From Clavaria fumosa (Eukaryota; Basidiomycota; Agaricomycetes; Agaricales; Clavariaceae): DNA of 64,000 nt. The translations under genes were made by a program, and so were the position numbers. The notes beneath the pieces were generated by a model, which was not told the DNA's origin, ran no database searches, and worked only from the letters and a program-made list of their open reading frames with translations. The stretch is from assembly GCA_951802425.1 (NCBI GenBank), contig OX637795.1:2956501-3020500 (forward strand), written 5' to 3'. Of this stretch, positions 53,576-64,000 are shown piece after piece; within the stretch, counting starts at the first letter, position 1; every line of letters starts with the position of its first letter.

Positions 53576-54182
53576 CGACGGGGCACATGAGCACCAGGGC
53601 CCCTTCCGCGCGATTGTTCCGACGACTCCAACGATGACAATCCGAATGATCGGCGGGGTGATATGGGGAAAGCTCGAAAGGGAAACGAACAGCAGACCCC
53701 CCCGCGCACATGGGGTGCAAGACGGGACTGACCGACCGCAAGGCGATTACGAATGGTTCCAAAGGAGCCCGGGAGAGAATCTATCACAACACGCGGGGGG
53801 ATCAAGCTTGAGGTTACGCACGGCGCCGCTCGCATGGCATAGGCTCATATTCGCCTCCAGGCGACGATGCGGTCATGTTGTGAGTTATGACCGTTCATAG
53901 CTCCACCGATTCTGAGGCTAGCTATTTCCGGGGTTTGATTGCCCTGAGTTTCGTGAGAGGAAGTGATATGAATAGGAAGTCTGGTGTCGTTTCGTGACCA
54001 GCAACGTGTGATTGGTTAGGGACAGAGCTATTTCTAAGCGTACGACCAATTCGGTCAAGGTACCTTGCAACGTTACAGGTGCAGGATCGCTGCGCAAAGC
54101 CATAGACATTCCATATCACCACACATAATAGGTGTCTACGAAGCACACCGAGACGGAAAGCTCCTACCAGCCCTCTCAAGTT
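53576..54182. other. Intergenic, no gene seen
   Basis: Between the promoter of the Gly/Ser-rich gene and the 3' end of the eL8 gene. Only short ORFs. Confidence 0.5.
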
Positions 54183-55376
54183 TCAGAGCTTACCAAGAGA
54201 AGGAGCGGTAGTGCTCTGGCCGGCCGCTTTGGCGCGCTTGCGGAGCATCTGGGTCGACTTGTAACCTCGGATGCCTCCGCCCCATTGACGCCGATGTTCT
54301 TCGTATTTCTCAGAGCTATGGTGATGATGTGTAAGGTACTCTCCGAGAAAAGGGGCACAGGGGAATCAGCACGAACAAATTGAGTTTCGAAGCGCTGACG
54401 AGCGTGCTGAAGTCGCGCTCATCCTCGCTCCTCACCTCGCTCACAACGAGCACCGAAGCCGTCTTCTTGTGCACGACTGTCCCTAGGCGGGCTTTGCCTT
54501 TGACGATAACGTAGGGCACACCCATCTTGCGGCACAAAGCGGGGATAAAGACAACAAGCTCAATCGGGTCGACGTCGTGCGCGAGGACTACCAGTGAGGC
54601 CTTCTTGGCCTCGATGAGAGCAACAGCATGATTCAAACCATATTTCACGTAGTGTGGTTTTTTAGTCTCCTAGAGTAACAATGAGACATTATCAGGATCA
54701 ATGATTAAACACTGAGAGTGAACCACGAGCCTGCTTGTCCTCGCCCTCAGCAGCGCTCTTGGCAATGGCCAGCAAACGTGTCCTCTTCTCCAGCTTAGTT
54801 TCGGGTCGATACCTGAACTGGCTCAATCCCCTACTCGCAGTGAGAAAGGTAGATAACGACAGACTTGTTAAGGAACTTGAACAGCTGTGTTGCCGTATTT
54901 CTATCCAGGGTGTGCGAGAACTGCGCTATCGCGGGCGGGACCTTGAGTCGCTGGTGGAGGATGACCTTCTGCCGTTGGAGGCGAATGTATTCGGGCCATT
55001 TGATGAAACGCGTCAAGTCCATCTTGGGACGGATATCCTGGCCTGGACAAGAATGAGCAATGCATGAAGCACACGATCACAAACCACACACCTATACCAA
55101 AGTTCTTTGGTTTACTCTCGAAGAGAGGGTTCTTTTTCTTCTTCGCCGGAGCCTTTGTAGGCGGAGGGGCGGGTTTCTTGGAGCTTCGAGCCTTGGTTGG
55201 CGGCTGGTTAGGGAACGTAGTAGCGTGTCAGCGCCTTGTGTGTAGCCATAGACTTGACACCCCCGCGGAAGGTCATCGAAGGACGCAACGCGCCATCCAA
55301 TTCATTCCGCTCAACAGGTGTAATATGAACGGTCCTTAAAGCTCGAGGTCGTCAGCGTGGAAGAAACGCTCACCAT
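54183..55376 (-). CDS. RPL8: Large-subunit ribosomal protein eL8 (L7Ae family)
   Basis: Six exons join in phase to 272 aa: 55376-55374 (the ATG alone), 55203-55092, 55042-54865, 54812-54713, 54669-54377 and 54315-54183. The first intron is 170 nt, directly after ATG, as is common in ribosomal protein genes. Others are 43-61 nt. The N-terminus is Lys/Pro-rich ([14 protein letters not shown]). The eL8 signature follows: [20 protein letters not shown], then [40 protein letters not shown] and [20 protein letters not shown]. The end is [20 protein letters not shown]. It binds 25S rRNA; the L7Ae fold recognises kink-turns. Very high confidence in identity; the 43-nt fourth intron is the weakest join. 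Confidence 0.96.
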
Positions 55377-55585
55377 TTTGAGCTTGAGAGGACTGTTGCT
55401 CAACGTGGATTTGGACGCTGGTCGTCGATGGCGATGGCGATTAGCCGTCGGGCTTTGTTTGGGCTGATTTGTTGCAGAGTAATCCGACCTCCGATCCGAC
55501 TCACACTAAAGCAAGCCTTATTGATGATGGCTCATTACAACGAAGTACATTCAAGTCATCCAATTTCACTTCCTTCTTAAATGAT
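55377..55585. promoter_or_regulatory. eL8 promoter region
   Basis: 209 bp between the eL8 start and the 3' end of the dioxygenase gene. No TATA box in usual position. Confidence 0.4.
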
Positions 55586-56218
55586 TCACCTCGCGGGAGC
55601 AACCTGTCTACAGTCCTTGCACCTCCGCAATCCTTCGTTTGCCATCCATTGCTCAATCACAGGCTTGAGCTGCGTACCAAGGTCAGTGACATGGAACGCC
55701 TCTTCGTGGATGATAGTGGGAGATGTGTGCGACGGCGAGGGGCAGTACCAGCGCAGACGGTCTGCACAAGCAGGTAAGTGGGGGATTGGGGTAAGAGTAT
55801 CTAGGCGAACCGAGAGATCCTTCAGGGCGTACGCGCTCAATGACGATACCAATCGTGTTCGCGAAACGGATTGGGTTGTGCGGCGTGTTTGCTGCGTCCC
55901 TCAGCCGTGTGCCTCATCTAGTCGATAGAGATAGAGGGTGCAAGGCTAACCAGGGAGCAAGAACATGTCTCCTTCCTCGATTTTAACATCTTTAAAGGCA
56001 CCTTCGTCTACCACACGCAGTTGCATTGCTCCTTTATATTGGTAAAACCATTCCTCGGTTTCATTGATGTGATAGTCGTTGCGAGCATTCGGGCCGCCTA
56101 CGGCCATAACGACGAAATCCTTGCCTCGATAGAGGCAAAAGTTGTTCACGGGTGGTTGGAGAACATGCGAGTGATCCGAGAGCCAGAGGGGTAAGTTGAG
56201 AGGCGGTAAAAGTGGCAT
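55586..56218 (-). CDS. BNA1: 3-hydroxyanthranilate 3,4-dioxygenase
   Basis: Exons 56218-55951, 55891-55811 and 55761-55586 (introns 59 and 49 nt) give 174 aa, the normal length. [13 protein letters not shown] and [11 protein letters not shown] open the protein. The Fe(II) ligands of the cupin are His50 and Glu56 in [11 protein letters not shown] and His94 in NTPHNP. The substrate arginines are Arg46 (NARND) and Arg98 (NPIRF). The C-terminal part retains [17 protein letters not shown] and one C-x2-C (RRCKDC), whereas the first cysteine pair of the rubredoxin-like knuckle known from bacterial enzymes is reduced to WYCPSPS. The enzyme opens the ring of 3-hydroxyanthranilate in the kynurenine route from tryptophan to NAD. 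RAD17 ends only 69 bp upstream on the same strand. Confidence 0.95.
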
Positions 56219-56287
56219 TGGTAGTCGGCAGTGGTTGATCAGTCACGCTTTCCTAACCTGGTTACACAGTAGAGTCGCGTCAGCACT

Positions 56288-58854
56288 TCAGAACTCCTCA
56301 ATATCATCACTCTCTAGCCATCCGTTGTCCGAAACTTCTGCTCGAGAACCTCCCTCTCTCGCAAGCAATTCGTCTTCTCCCATCTCCTCTACATCTCCTG
56401 TGTCGTCTTCTGCCAATGGCGCGCCGTCCAATCCCTGACTACTTTGAATAAACACTAGTTTCGAGAACGTCCGGTGCGAAGACGGGGGCAGGGGTCGGAG
56501 ACCAACAGCATCACGGGCTTTCAATATACCCCCAATCTCTGTAGCAACGGCCGTTTTGCTCCACCCAACTTGTAGACATGTGTCCTGTGACACAACATGG
56601 CGATAGTCAGCACTCACCGCCAGACGCCAGAGTCGAGGTGATGAAATGAACTACCCTCGGCCCATCTAAACTCCTCGTCCAGTCCCGCACATCTTCCACC
56701 GCTGCCCATCCATCGTTTTCCCGCTTGACGACGTCGAACCACTCCGGTTTGAAGAATTTTTGCGACCGCCGCGGCACTGGCGACGGCAGCGAGTGGAGTG
56801 TGCCGAGCGCCAGAAGGTGGAAGCGGTGCGGGTTTGCGTGCTGCCACTGGAGTGCGTTGCCGCGTGGTCAGGGATGTAATTGTTGCACCATGGCGAAAGG
56901 GTAGTGAGTGTATTCACCAGCTCGGCCCCATCCCAGTCTGCCCAGCTCAACCACTCAGCCACGTCAGTGCATTGTTCGACATCATCGCAAAATTGAGGGT
57001 AGTTTTGATGGGCGTAGAGTCCGAATAGGGAAGAGTCGATAGGTGCATCCGCGTAAAGCGTCTTGGGCATAAAAGTAAACGAACAAAAGAATAGCACGAG
57101 GTTGGCAGTCGTACATCGATGTTCACACGACTGCCCCGCCGCTCGTGATCGCTGAGCCATGGCGGAAGAGGTGGAGGATCTTTGATGAGCTTATCAATGT
57201 TTTTGTCTCGTTCAATGTCTCTTGCCCTCTGGGAGGAATTTACTGGGTCACCCTTGCCTTAATTTGGGTAAACCTCATCAGACACATCAACGGACTACGG
57301 CCAAGCAGACTAACGTTTGTTGTACATGACTTTACCCATCAAGTGGAATAGCTGTAGACTGTGCTCCCGATTTGTTACGGCGACCATGGCACCAGAATTC
57401 TTCGTAGACTTATTTTTTCCTTGGTAAATCCGGGGGCCTCCGACGCACGCAAATTGCAGAGTCATGAGGGCACTACGGATATCTCCGGCGGATGATCCGA
57501 TGATGTCGTCCAGGAGAGCTTTTGATGGTAATGGGGGTTTACTCTGGGACATTGAAGGCCGGTGACGAAATTCGGAAGTGAGAACAGCTTGTAAGGCGGG
57601 TCGTAAGAGTGTAGGTGCGACTGCATTGAAGCTATGGTGAAAATTATAGCATGCTTTTCGTTATTGAAAAGCGCGAGAAGGACATATCAGAGCTCACGAA
57701 ATTTGTGTGACGAAAGGACTTCTCAATAGTGGGCCGAGTACCGTACGCACATCGATTATTTCTTTCTTTCTCCAAGCAGTGCTCCCTCCCTCGAGATCCT
57801 CGCCTCGCAATCCGGCATCGCTGACAATGATAACGACAGGAACTGTAGATTCGATGAGTGAATTGAGCGATGAGTGGAAAGCCGCCTGCGTTGGACCGTG
57901 CAGAATATTCGGCAGGTCCTCAAGAAGGATAATGCGACGCCTGGAAGCATGTTGGGCAGTCGGGCTTTTTTGCGAAAGTGAGGGGCCGGACGATGATGAT
58001 GGGGAAGGTGTAAACGTGGTTGTGGTCACGGTTGGATCTTGAAGGACACGAGTGTATGCGGAGGCGCGTTTGAGGAACATGTTAAATTTCTGCATGTGCG
58101 CTTCCCCCGGGACGTCTGAAGTCCCTTGTCTCAGTAGCGCGAGACGACAAATTGTAAGACATACCTGCAGACCCGAAGCGATCATCGAGACCATTGTTCC
58201 ACTCCATAATGTCGAATCCGAGTTCTCGTGCCAGCACGCGAATCGTCGCAGTCTTGCCTGCACCAGCCGGCCCAGTCAATGCAAGTATTCTCTACATCGG
58301 AAATGGCATGTGAGCCTCATCGTCGACTGAGTGAAAAGGTGTTTGAGACTGCTGACGCGATATTTACGCAATACACCAGATGGACCTCCATCTAAAGCTT
58401 CCATGAGCCAGCGCCTCACGTCCTCGACCTTCCGTTTGTGCACCGCTAATTCAGCCTTCGAGGATCCCATGAGTGCCATCTGAATGTACAAGGGATTAGC
58501 CTCACCTCAGTCTTCGGTTCGTGCATGTCCACCCACAATTGGCCTGAAATGAGAATAAGCAACATCCTGCAGCGGACCTTTGGGAACCGTTGGTACCATC
58601 ACCTCGATTCGAAACTGGGAGAGGTTGCTTGGCTTTTGCCTTGCCTTTGTCATCTCGGCTAGGACTAGAAATGTTCTGCGACGGATTCAGATTAAAAGCA
58701 AAAGGTTTCTGTCCCTAAGCGTCAGGGTGGAATTGAATCAGAGATGGTATTCTGCGCGAACCGTCAGAGGTCTCATCCGCTTCGCAGGCGGCGGGTCATC
58801 ATCGAATCTCAGCGTGCTGAGCTGCGATTTGACCTTGGATGCCTTTGGAGGCAT
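56288..58854 (-). CDS. RAD17: Rad17-type checkpoint clamp loader
   Basis: Eleven exons join in phase to 635 aa: 58854-58762, 58714-58603, 58543-58506, 58455-58357, 58291-58165, 58100-57698, 57631-57315, 57179-57115, 57061-56918, 56846-56618 and 56568-56288. Introns are 47-71 nt except one of 135 nt. Landmarks: QLWVDMHEPKTE and AELAVHKRKVEDVRRWL; Walker A in LALTGPAGAGKTATIRVLA; Walker B-like RRIILLEDLPNILH; sensor-like SSAGDIRSALMTLQFAC. The Rad17-specific end reads LYADAPIDSSLFGLYAHQNY and GILKARDAVGLRPLPPSSHR, finishing SDDIEEF. It replaces RFC1 in the complex that loads the 9-1-1 clamp at damaged DNA. ATG 58854 is chosen as the start of MPPKASKVKSQLSTLRF; an upstream in-frame codon would add 23 residues into the shared promoter. 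Confidence 0.93.
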
Positions 58855-59024
58855 TGCACGACGCGTAACGACTCGGTTGGACAAAGTGCGCCGAATTGTG
58901 GCTTGCTCGTTATGGGAGATCACGCCGCGGGTAAGAATTCTTATTCAGACCGCGTCCACGACGCCCAGGGACGACGACGACGACGACGCGCATATCAACC
59001 GATTCAACCGTTGCGCAAATTAGA
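58855..59024. promoter_or_regulatory. Divergent promoter of RAD17 and UBA2
   Basis: 170 bp between the two start codons. It contains a GACGACGACGACGACGACG run (about 58972-58990) and no TATA box. Both genes act in genome maintenance, so co-regulation is possible but unproven. Confidence 0.6.
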
Positions 59025-61603
59025 ATGACTTCTCGTGTCGCCTCTGATCGCTACTCGTACGCCCGAGCAATATTAGGTCCAGAATTTTTCAGTCGGCTGC
59101 AGGGTGCCAAAGTCCTCCTCGTCGGTGCCGGCGGCATCGGCTGCGAATTGCGTGAGTCCCTAGCCAACGAAAGTTCGGCATGCACCGTCGTTACCTTTCT
59201 CTTGTTACCAGTCAAGAACCTGGTCCTCACGGGTTTTAAACACATCACGCTCCTCGATCTGGATACTATCGACCTTTCGAACCTGAATCGCCAATTCCTT
59301 TTCAGAAAAAAGGATGTCAAAAAGAGCAAAGCACTGGTAATTAAATTCTTCTCCGTGTTTTGTGATCTACATGCCTCAAATTTTGCACTGAAGGTGGCTG
59401 CACAATCTGCGGGCGCGTTCAACCCAGATGTCCAAATACATCCAATTCATGGAAATATCAAGGAGCCCCACTTCGATGTGGAATGGTTTCAGACCTTTGA
59501 TATTGCTATGAACGCTCTCGACAATTTAGGTATCACCAGTGTGATCGTTCGCATTTTCTTCGTTGTCATTGATTCATACAGACGCTCGCAGACATGTCAA
59601 TAAAATGTGCCTGGCAGCAGGAATCCCTTTGGTTGAATCCGGGACTGCTGGCTACCTCGGTCAAGTGCAGCCGATTTTGAAAGTAAGATGGCTTAGTCCC
59701 GGCTCTCGTATCGCGCTCACGGGCGTAAATTTTGGTAGAATGTTTCGGAATGCTTCGACTGTCTCGCAAAACCCACCCCAAAAACCTACCCCGTCTGCAC
59801 AATTCGTTCAACCCCAACTCAACCAATCCACTGCATAGTCTGGGCTAAGACGTATCTTTGTGGGTGAGTCGGCTCTTGGTCGCACAACGTACTTGATGAT
59901 GAACTTACTGCTACGGCATAGACAATTATTTGGCGAGGACGATGATGCGGTAGGCGAGTTGGATGAGGCAGAAAAACAAGGAGAAAATGGCACGTCTTAT
60001 CCGCCCTCGTCCTCTTTTGTCCTGATGGAGTTCACTAAAGCCCGGGAAATCGCTGCCCTGAGGAAGGAAGCTCTTGCATTCCAGTCCGTTCGCGCAGCTC
60101 TCCGTGGCAGCTCTGAAGAAGAGGGCGCCGCAAAAATGGTATTCCAGAAGGTGCGCTTTCCCTTTTTGCTTCTTACTATATTATGCACTCATCCGTGGCA
60201 AGTAGGTGTTCCATTCGGACATCCTTAACTTGCTGTCTATGAGCGACATGTGGCGGACGAGAGCGCCACCTACACCATTAGAGTTTGAGAAGATTCTGGA
60301 CTGCACCTTCGAGTTACCCCGGTCTGCGGCGCCCGCAGCCTCATCTAACAGAACGGAGCCTGTGGCCCGTTCAGAGCAATCACGTGTTAACGGGACTGAA
60401 TTGTCAGGACTGTCCAACGGTCAGACTTCGTCACATTCACATGCTTCGGGCGAACTCGGTCTCAAAGACCAGCGAAAGCTCACACTCAAAGACAATTTGG
60501 AGCTGTTTATGACTAGGTTCGGCCTCGCCACGACTGTCTATGCTTGTGAAGTCTGACAAATTAATGCACAGTATCAGTCGGTTAGCTGTTCGGTTGCGTG
60601 GTGGCGAAGAGACCATCACGTTTGACAAGGATGACGAAGCCACACTCGATTTCGTGACGGCTGCTTCTAATCTCCGTTCCTTTGCGTACGGTATCGAGAG
60701 CAAAACGCGATGGGAGGTGAAAGGTGTGTAGATCTCACTAGCATGAGTCGCACTTCCTTAGACTTGTCCTCTTCAGAAATGGCCGGTAACATCATTCCAG
60801 CCATCGCTACGACCAACGCTATCATTTCGGGCCTGGTCGTCCTCCAATCGCTACACCTTCTCAGGAAGTCATACTCTAGTCTCAAGAACGTGCACATTCA
60901 ACTGAAGCCCTCTGTCCCGCTTAGCACTGTGGGTCTATCTCCGCCAAATCCGCATTGCGGAGTGTGCAGAGACACGTATGTGACGCTCCCTTGTGACCCA
61001 GCAAGGACGACGCTCGGAGATGTCGTCAACGGGCTGTTAGGGGTAGGCAGCGATGATGACGGAGAGTCAACGATGAGACAAGTTGCAGTTTACGAAGACA
61101 AACGGATATTGAGCGACCCTGACTGGGAGGACAACTATCAGAGAACTCTGGAGAGTCTGAGTGTCACTCGCGGGAAGTTCTTGAACATCGTCGACGAGGA
61201 GGGTGAGCTAGAGACGATCGCCGTCACCATCGTTCCATTACCGTACGCTCTCCCTCCTTGCGAACTAAATTTTTTGGCTCATCCGGAATTTCTTAGTCCC
61301 AATCATATGTCGCCGTTTATACTTCCCTCACTATTACCAAAGCCTCCAAAGAAAGCACCGCCACCTTCACAGCCACCAGCGTCTCCACCGCTGCTTGACA
61401 TCTCGCTCAAGCGACCTGCACCAGACTATGATCAGGACATCATCGACCTGGCGCCGACGCCAAAACGTGTTAGGTCAAGCGGTAGAAGGCAGAACGACTT
61501 TATTACGAGTCCAAGCAAGAGAAGACGGCTGGATGACGAAGGCCTCTTGTTGATGGAAGGCAAGGATGACAAACTTGAGGACGAGCTGATCGAACTCGAT
61601 TGA
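59025..61603 (+). CDS. UBA2: SUMO-activating enzyme subunit 2
   Basis: Nine exons join in phase: 59025-59151, 59212-59336, 59394-59529, 59582-59682, 59739-59863, 59922-60150, 60206-60516, 60572-60723 and 60777-61603, giving 710 aa. Landmarks: the ATP-binding loop [40 protein letters not shown]; zinc pairs SECFDCLAK and PHCGVCRD; catalytic Cys183 in [40 protein letters not shown]. The C-terminus has an acidic tail and basic nuclear-localisation patches ([23 protein letters not shown]). It forms the E1 with Aos1 and passes SUMO to Ubc9. A 54-nt stop-free GT-AG segment, 61243-61296, may be an additional 3n intron; spliced, the protein would be 692 aa. Confidence 0.95.
61243..61296 (+). other. 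Possible 3n intron in the last UBA2 exon
   Basis: GTACGC ... TTTCTTAG with an ACTAAA branch-like motif, 54 nt (18 codons) and no stop in frame. Skipping it joins VPLP to [14 protein letters not shown], which reads more like other UBA2 proteins than the retained form. Confidence 0.55.
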
Positions 61604-62002
61604 GTGTCTCCTATGGATGTTCTTTATTTACCTTACGCTATTCCTGTAGTGCCAGATCGATGTCCCAATATTATGCATGAGAGGCTGGTAACATGGAATG
61701 ACATTGACCCGACTCGTCAGCTCCAGGCCGCTTTACAATGGTTGACCAAATTATAAATCGCTCCCTTTTGATGGGAGCCCTGCATGGTAACCGTCCCATT
61801 TATTTTATTTCTTACGCTCTTCGTGAGGACTCGCACTCTTCGCAACCGCCGGTGCAGCCATACTCCGAAGCAAAGGATCATACTTAAGCCCCTACTCGAA
61901 GCCCGGCCACCTCTTTCACGCTCTTTCTCTACTTCATCATCCCATATTTCACGCTCTTTCTAGACACTCCTTTTCCACATTCCTTTCATCTTCCGTCGTA
62001 TC
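61604..62002. promoter_or_regulatory. Intergenic: UBA2 3' end and glucanase promoter
   Basis: No ORF. TTATAAATC at about 61750 is a possible TATA box. A CTTTCACGCTCTTTCT pyrimidine-rich repeat (61911 and 61949) precedes the ATG. Confidence 0.45.
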
Positions 62003-63637
62003 ATGCGAGGTCTTGCGCTTGCCTTAACATGGTTGGCTGTTTTCCTACCCTTCTCCTATGGAGCCGCCGCTGCTGTGAGAGAGGCTAGAGCAGTATCTAC
62101 ACGGCCCAAATACGTTGTCGCGCATTTCATGGTCGGGAATACCTATCCGTACACCCTTAGTAATTGGGTAAATGGTAAGGCCCGCGATACCTTTTCAAGT
62201 AGAGGCTGACATGCAGTCAGATATGCGGCTTGCGTTGTCCTATGGAATCGATACATTCGCTCTGAACCTCGGACGTGATTACTGGCAGCCCGATCGCGTC
62301 GCAGACGCTTATGCAGCAGCGGATAAGACTGGCTTCAAACTTTTCCTGTCTTTCGACATGACGTCACTACCTTGTGGCTCGGCACAGGACGCCAACACTT
62401 TAAGAATGTATCTCGATAAGTACAGTTCGCGTCCGAGTCAATTTCTCTACGACGGCAAACCGTTCGTGTCGACTTTTTCTGGAGAGGGGTGTAGCTTCGG
62501 CGCGGGCAACCTCAACGAGGCATGGCAGAGAGCCGTCAAGTATGGACGACCCGTGCACTTCGTACCGGCGTTCTTTGTTTCCCGTGATTCGTATCCCTCT
62601 CTTACGGTTATCGATGGTATTTTCAATGTGCGTGCTGTGACGCCCTTCAGGCAGAGGTCATCGCTGATTTATGGACTATCCGGACTTAGTGGAACGCTGG
62701 CTGGCCTATGGGCGACAACGATATCAGTTTCGGACCCGACTCCCAAGACGTAGGAAGTCTCGGTGGCAAGACTTACATGGCCCCTGTTTCACCATGGTTC
62801 TTTACTGTGAGCTTCACACACCGATGCCCGCGCTTCGCTATTCACAATCCGCTCTCGCCCGTAGCATTATGGCCCAGATTCATACAACAAGAATTTCATC
62901 TATAAATCAGACAACTGGCTGCTCTCCGCACGATGGGAGGTGCTGATGGCGAACCGTCCCTCCGTTGACATTGTGCAGGTGTTGACTTGGAACGACTACG
63001 GAGAATCTCACTACATGGGTCCAATAGAAGGGGCGCAGCCAAACTCCCAGGCGTGGGTAGATGGATTTGATCACACACGTGGGCTCCTTTCACCACTCCC
63101 TCAAATTAAAATTCACGGCTTTCTCTTAATAGCTTGGTTGGTATTGTTGAAGTACTACATTATATCCTTCAAGAAGGGCGCTTACGTACCCGTCACGAAA
63201 GACTCGGTCACCATGTGGGCAAGACTCTACCCCGCCGCCGCTAACACACCCGACCCCGTGGGGAAGCCCGATCGCTGGCAGTTTGTGCGTCCGTTTTAGC
63301 TTCCCTGTGCAGACCGCGCCACCGGGTGCTACTGAACCGCCTTTTGTTGTTGTGGGGGGGTGGTGGGCGCTCTTCGCAGACACACGACTTCATCTGGGCC
63401 GTCGTCTCCCTCGTCCAGGCGGGCGACGTGACGCTCTCGTGCGGGAGCACCACACAGACGACCTCGCTCGGCTCGGGCGTGTCCAAGCTCAAGCTGCCTC
63501 TGACGACGGACTGTTCGGCGAGCGTGGTGTTGAGGCGAAATGGGGCGATTGTGGCCCAGTTCACACCACCGGGGTTCCAGTTTAATACGCACCCGCAGTC
63601 GTACAACTTTAATGCGTTCGTGGCGTCATCGGGATAG
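62003..63637 (+). CDS. Secreted GH71 alpha-1,3-glucanase (mutanase type)
   Basis: Six exons join in phase to 442 aa: 62003-62167, 62205-62627, 62690-62806, 62865-63078, 63133-63284 and 63380-63637. A signal peptide (LALALTWLAVFLPFSYG) is followed by the family start KYVVAHFMVGNTYPYTLSNW, then ADMQSDMRLALSYGIDTFAL. FKLFLSFDMTSLPCG, PFVSTFSGEGCSFG and FNWNAGWPMGD follow. The catalytic-domain end reads DIVQVLTWNDYGESHYMGPI and TPWLVLLKYYI. A beta-sandwich C-terminal domain closes the protein (VTLSCGSTTQTTSLGSGVSK). GH71 enzymes cut alpha-1,3-glucan of fungal walls, either for wall remodelling or attack on other fungi. The first intron is only 37 nt and the last acceptor was chosen by phase. Confidence 0.88.
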
Positions 63638-63929
63638 CTATGTTCATCCACGCATCTTCTGCGACTCTGATGCTCGTTGGTCACGTTGGCGGACAAGGAT
63701 CTACGTCGTTCCGATAGAGGCACACTGGTGCTTGCAAGCATTACAACTTTTTTCATCACACACTTACAATATCTTTATTTTTTATTTTTCTATTCTCAAC
63801 GGACTCTATCGGACTCTGTTAACTTACGTAGGCCTTGCCAGGAAAGAGGACGGGAGAAAACATCTTTTTACAATCATCTCCGATTACTCTCCTCACTGCA
63901 CATAGAGAATCATTATTACACTAATTATA
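63638..63929. other. Intergenic, no gene seen
   Basis: AT-rich 3' flank of the glucanase gene (TTTTTTCATCAC, TTTATTTTTTATTTTT) and promoter of the next gene. Confidence 0.5.
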
Positions 63930-64000
63930 ATGACATCAGAACCCAAAAAGAGAAAGAAACGGGAATTCGAAACCACCCAGTCTACTCCTCAGGTGCAGGT
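63930..64000 (+). CDS. Start of a further gene, cut by the window edge
   Basis: ATG at 63930 opens 23 codons (MTSEPKKRKKREFETTQSTP...) to the edge. PKKRKKR is a classic monopartite nuclear localisation signal, so the product is probably nuclear. Too short to identify. Confidence 0.5.
   Translation, partial: MTSEPKKRKKREFETTQSTPQVQ

Overview
The window is nuclear DNA of a filamentous basidiomycete, most likely an Agaricomycete. The evidence is many 43-80 nt GT-AG introns, a membrane-anchored copper-radical oxidase, a GH71 alpha-1,3-glucanase, a LysM protein, and dense Ty3/gypsy, Ty1/copia and CACTA-type elements. Roughly half is transposon-derived. There are no prokaryotic features.

Region 1 (1-15.8 kb) is a stack of nested retroelements. 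Gypsy-A (plus strand, 3' end only) has inserted into the integrase of Gypsy-B (minus strand). Gypsy-B has itself inserted into the integrase of an older Gypsy-C (minus strand). Gypsy-A carries a 298-codon extra ORF with its own TATA box between pol and its hairpin-rich ~2 kb LTR. Gypsy-B has a GGATTTT -1 frameshift signal directly before the gag stop. Small palindromic repeats follow.

Region 2 (16.1-22.4 kb) is a host gene island: a copper-radical oxidase (minus), a secreted two-LysM protein (plus) and a mitochondrial DUF2358-like protein (minus).

Region 3 (23.0-35.95 kb) is one Ty1/copia element (Copia-D) with two 268-bp LTRs and a GTTGC target-site duplication. It is split by an 8.2-kb CACTA-type insertion with a GAT duplication, and removing that insertion restores the gag frame. 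The CACTA element has no transposase that I can see. It holds gene fragments, a 2.9-kb inverted-repeat unit and a GAC-rich minisatellite.

Region 4 (36-41.8 kb) holds a small unrecognised gene, the ribosome-biogenesis gene UTP7, and a rearranged, CpG-depleted duplicate of a Gly/Ser-rich gene whose intact copy lies at 52-53.4 kb.

Region 5 (41.9-47.5 kb) is a recent chromovirus, Gypsy-E. Its primer-binding site is complementary to its own predicted transcript start, a Tf1-like self-priming arrangement. A P-loop NTPase-like gene follows (48-50.6 kb).

Region 6 (51.5-64 kb) is gene-dense: the Gly/Ser-rich repeat protein, ribosomal protein eL8, 3-hydroxyanthranilate dioxygenase, checkpoint loader RAD17, SUMO-activating subunit UBA2 (divergent from RAD17), a GH71 glucanase, and the first codons of another gene at the right edge. 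These are ordinary chromosomal genes with no shared pathway; RAD17 and UBA2 share a 170-bp divergent promoter. Exon joins were placed by GT-AG sites, reading phase and family continuity and have not been tested against transcripts.
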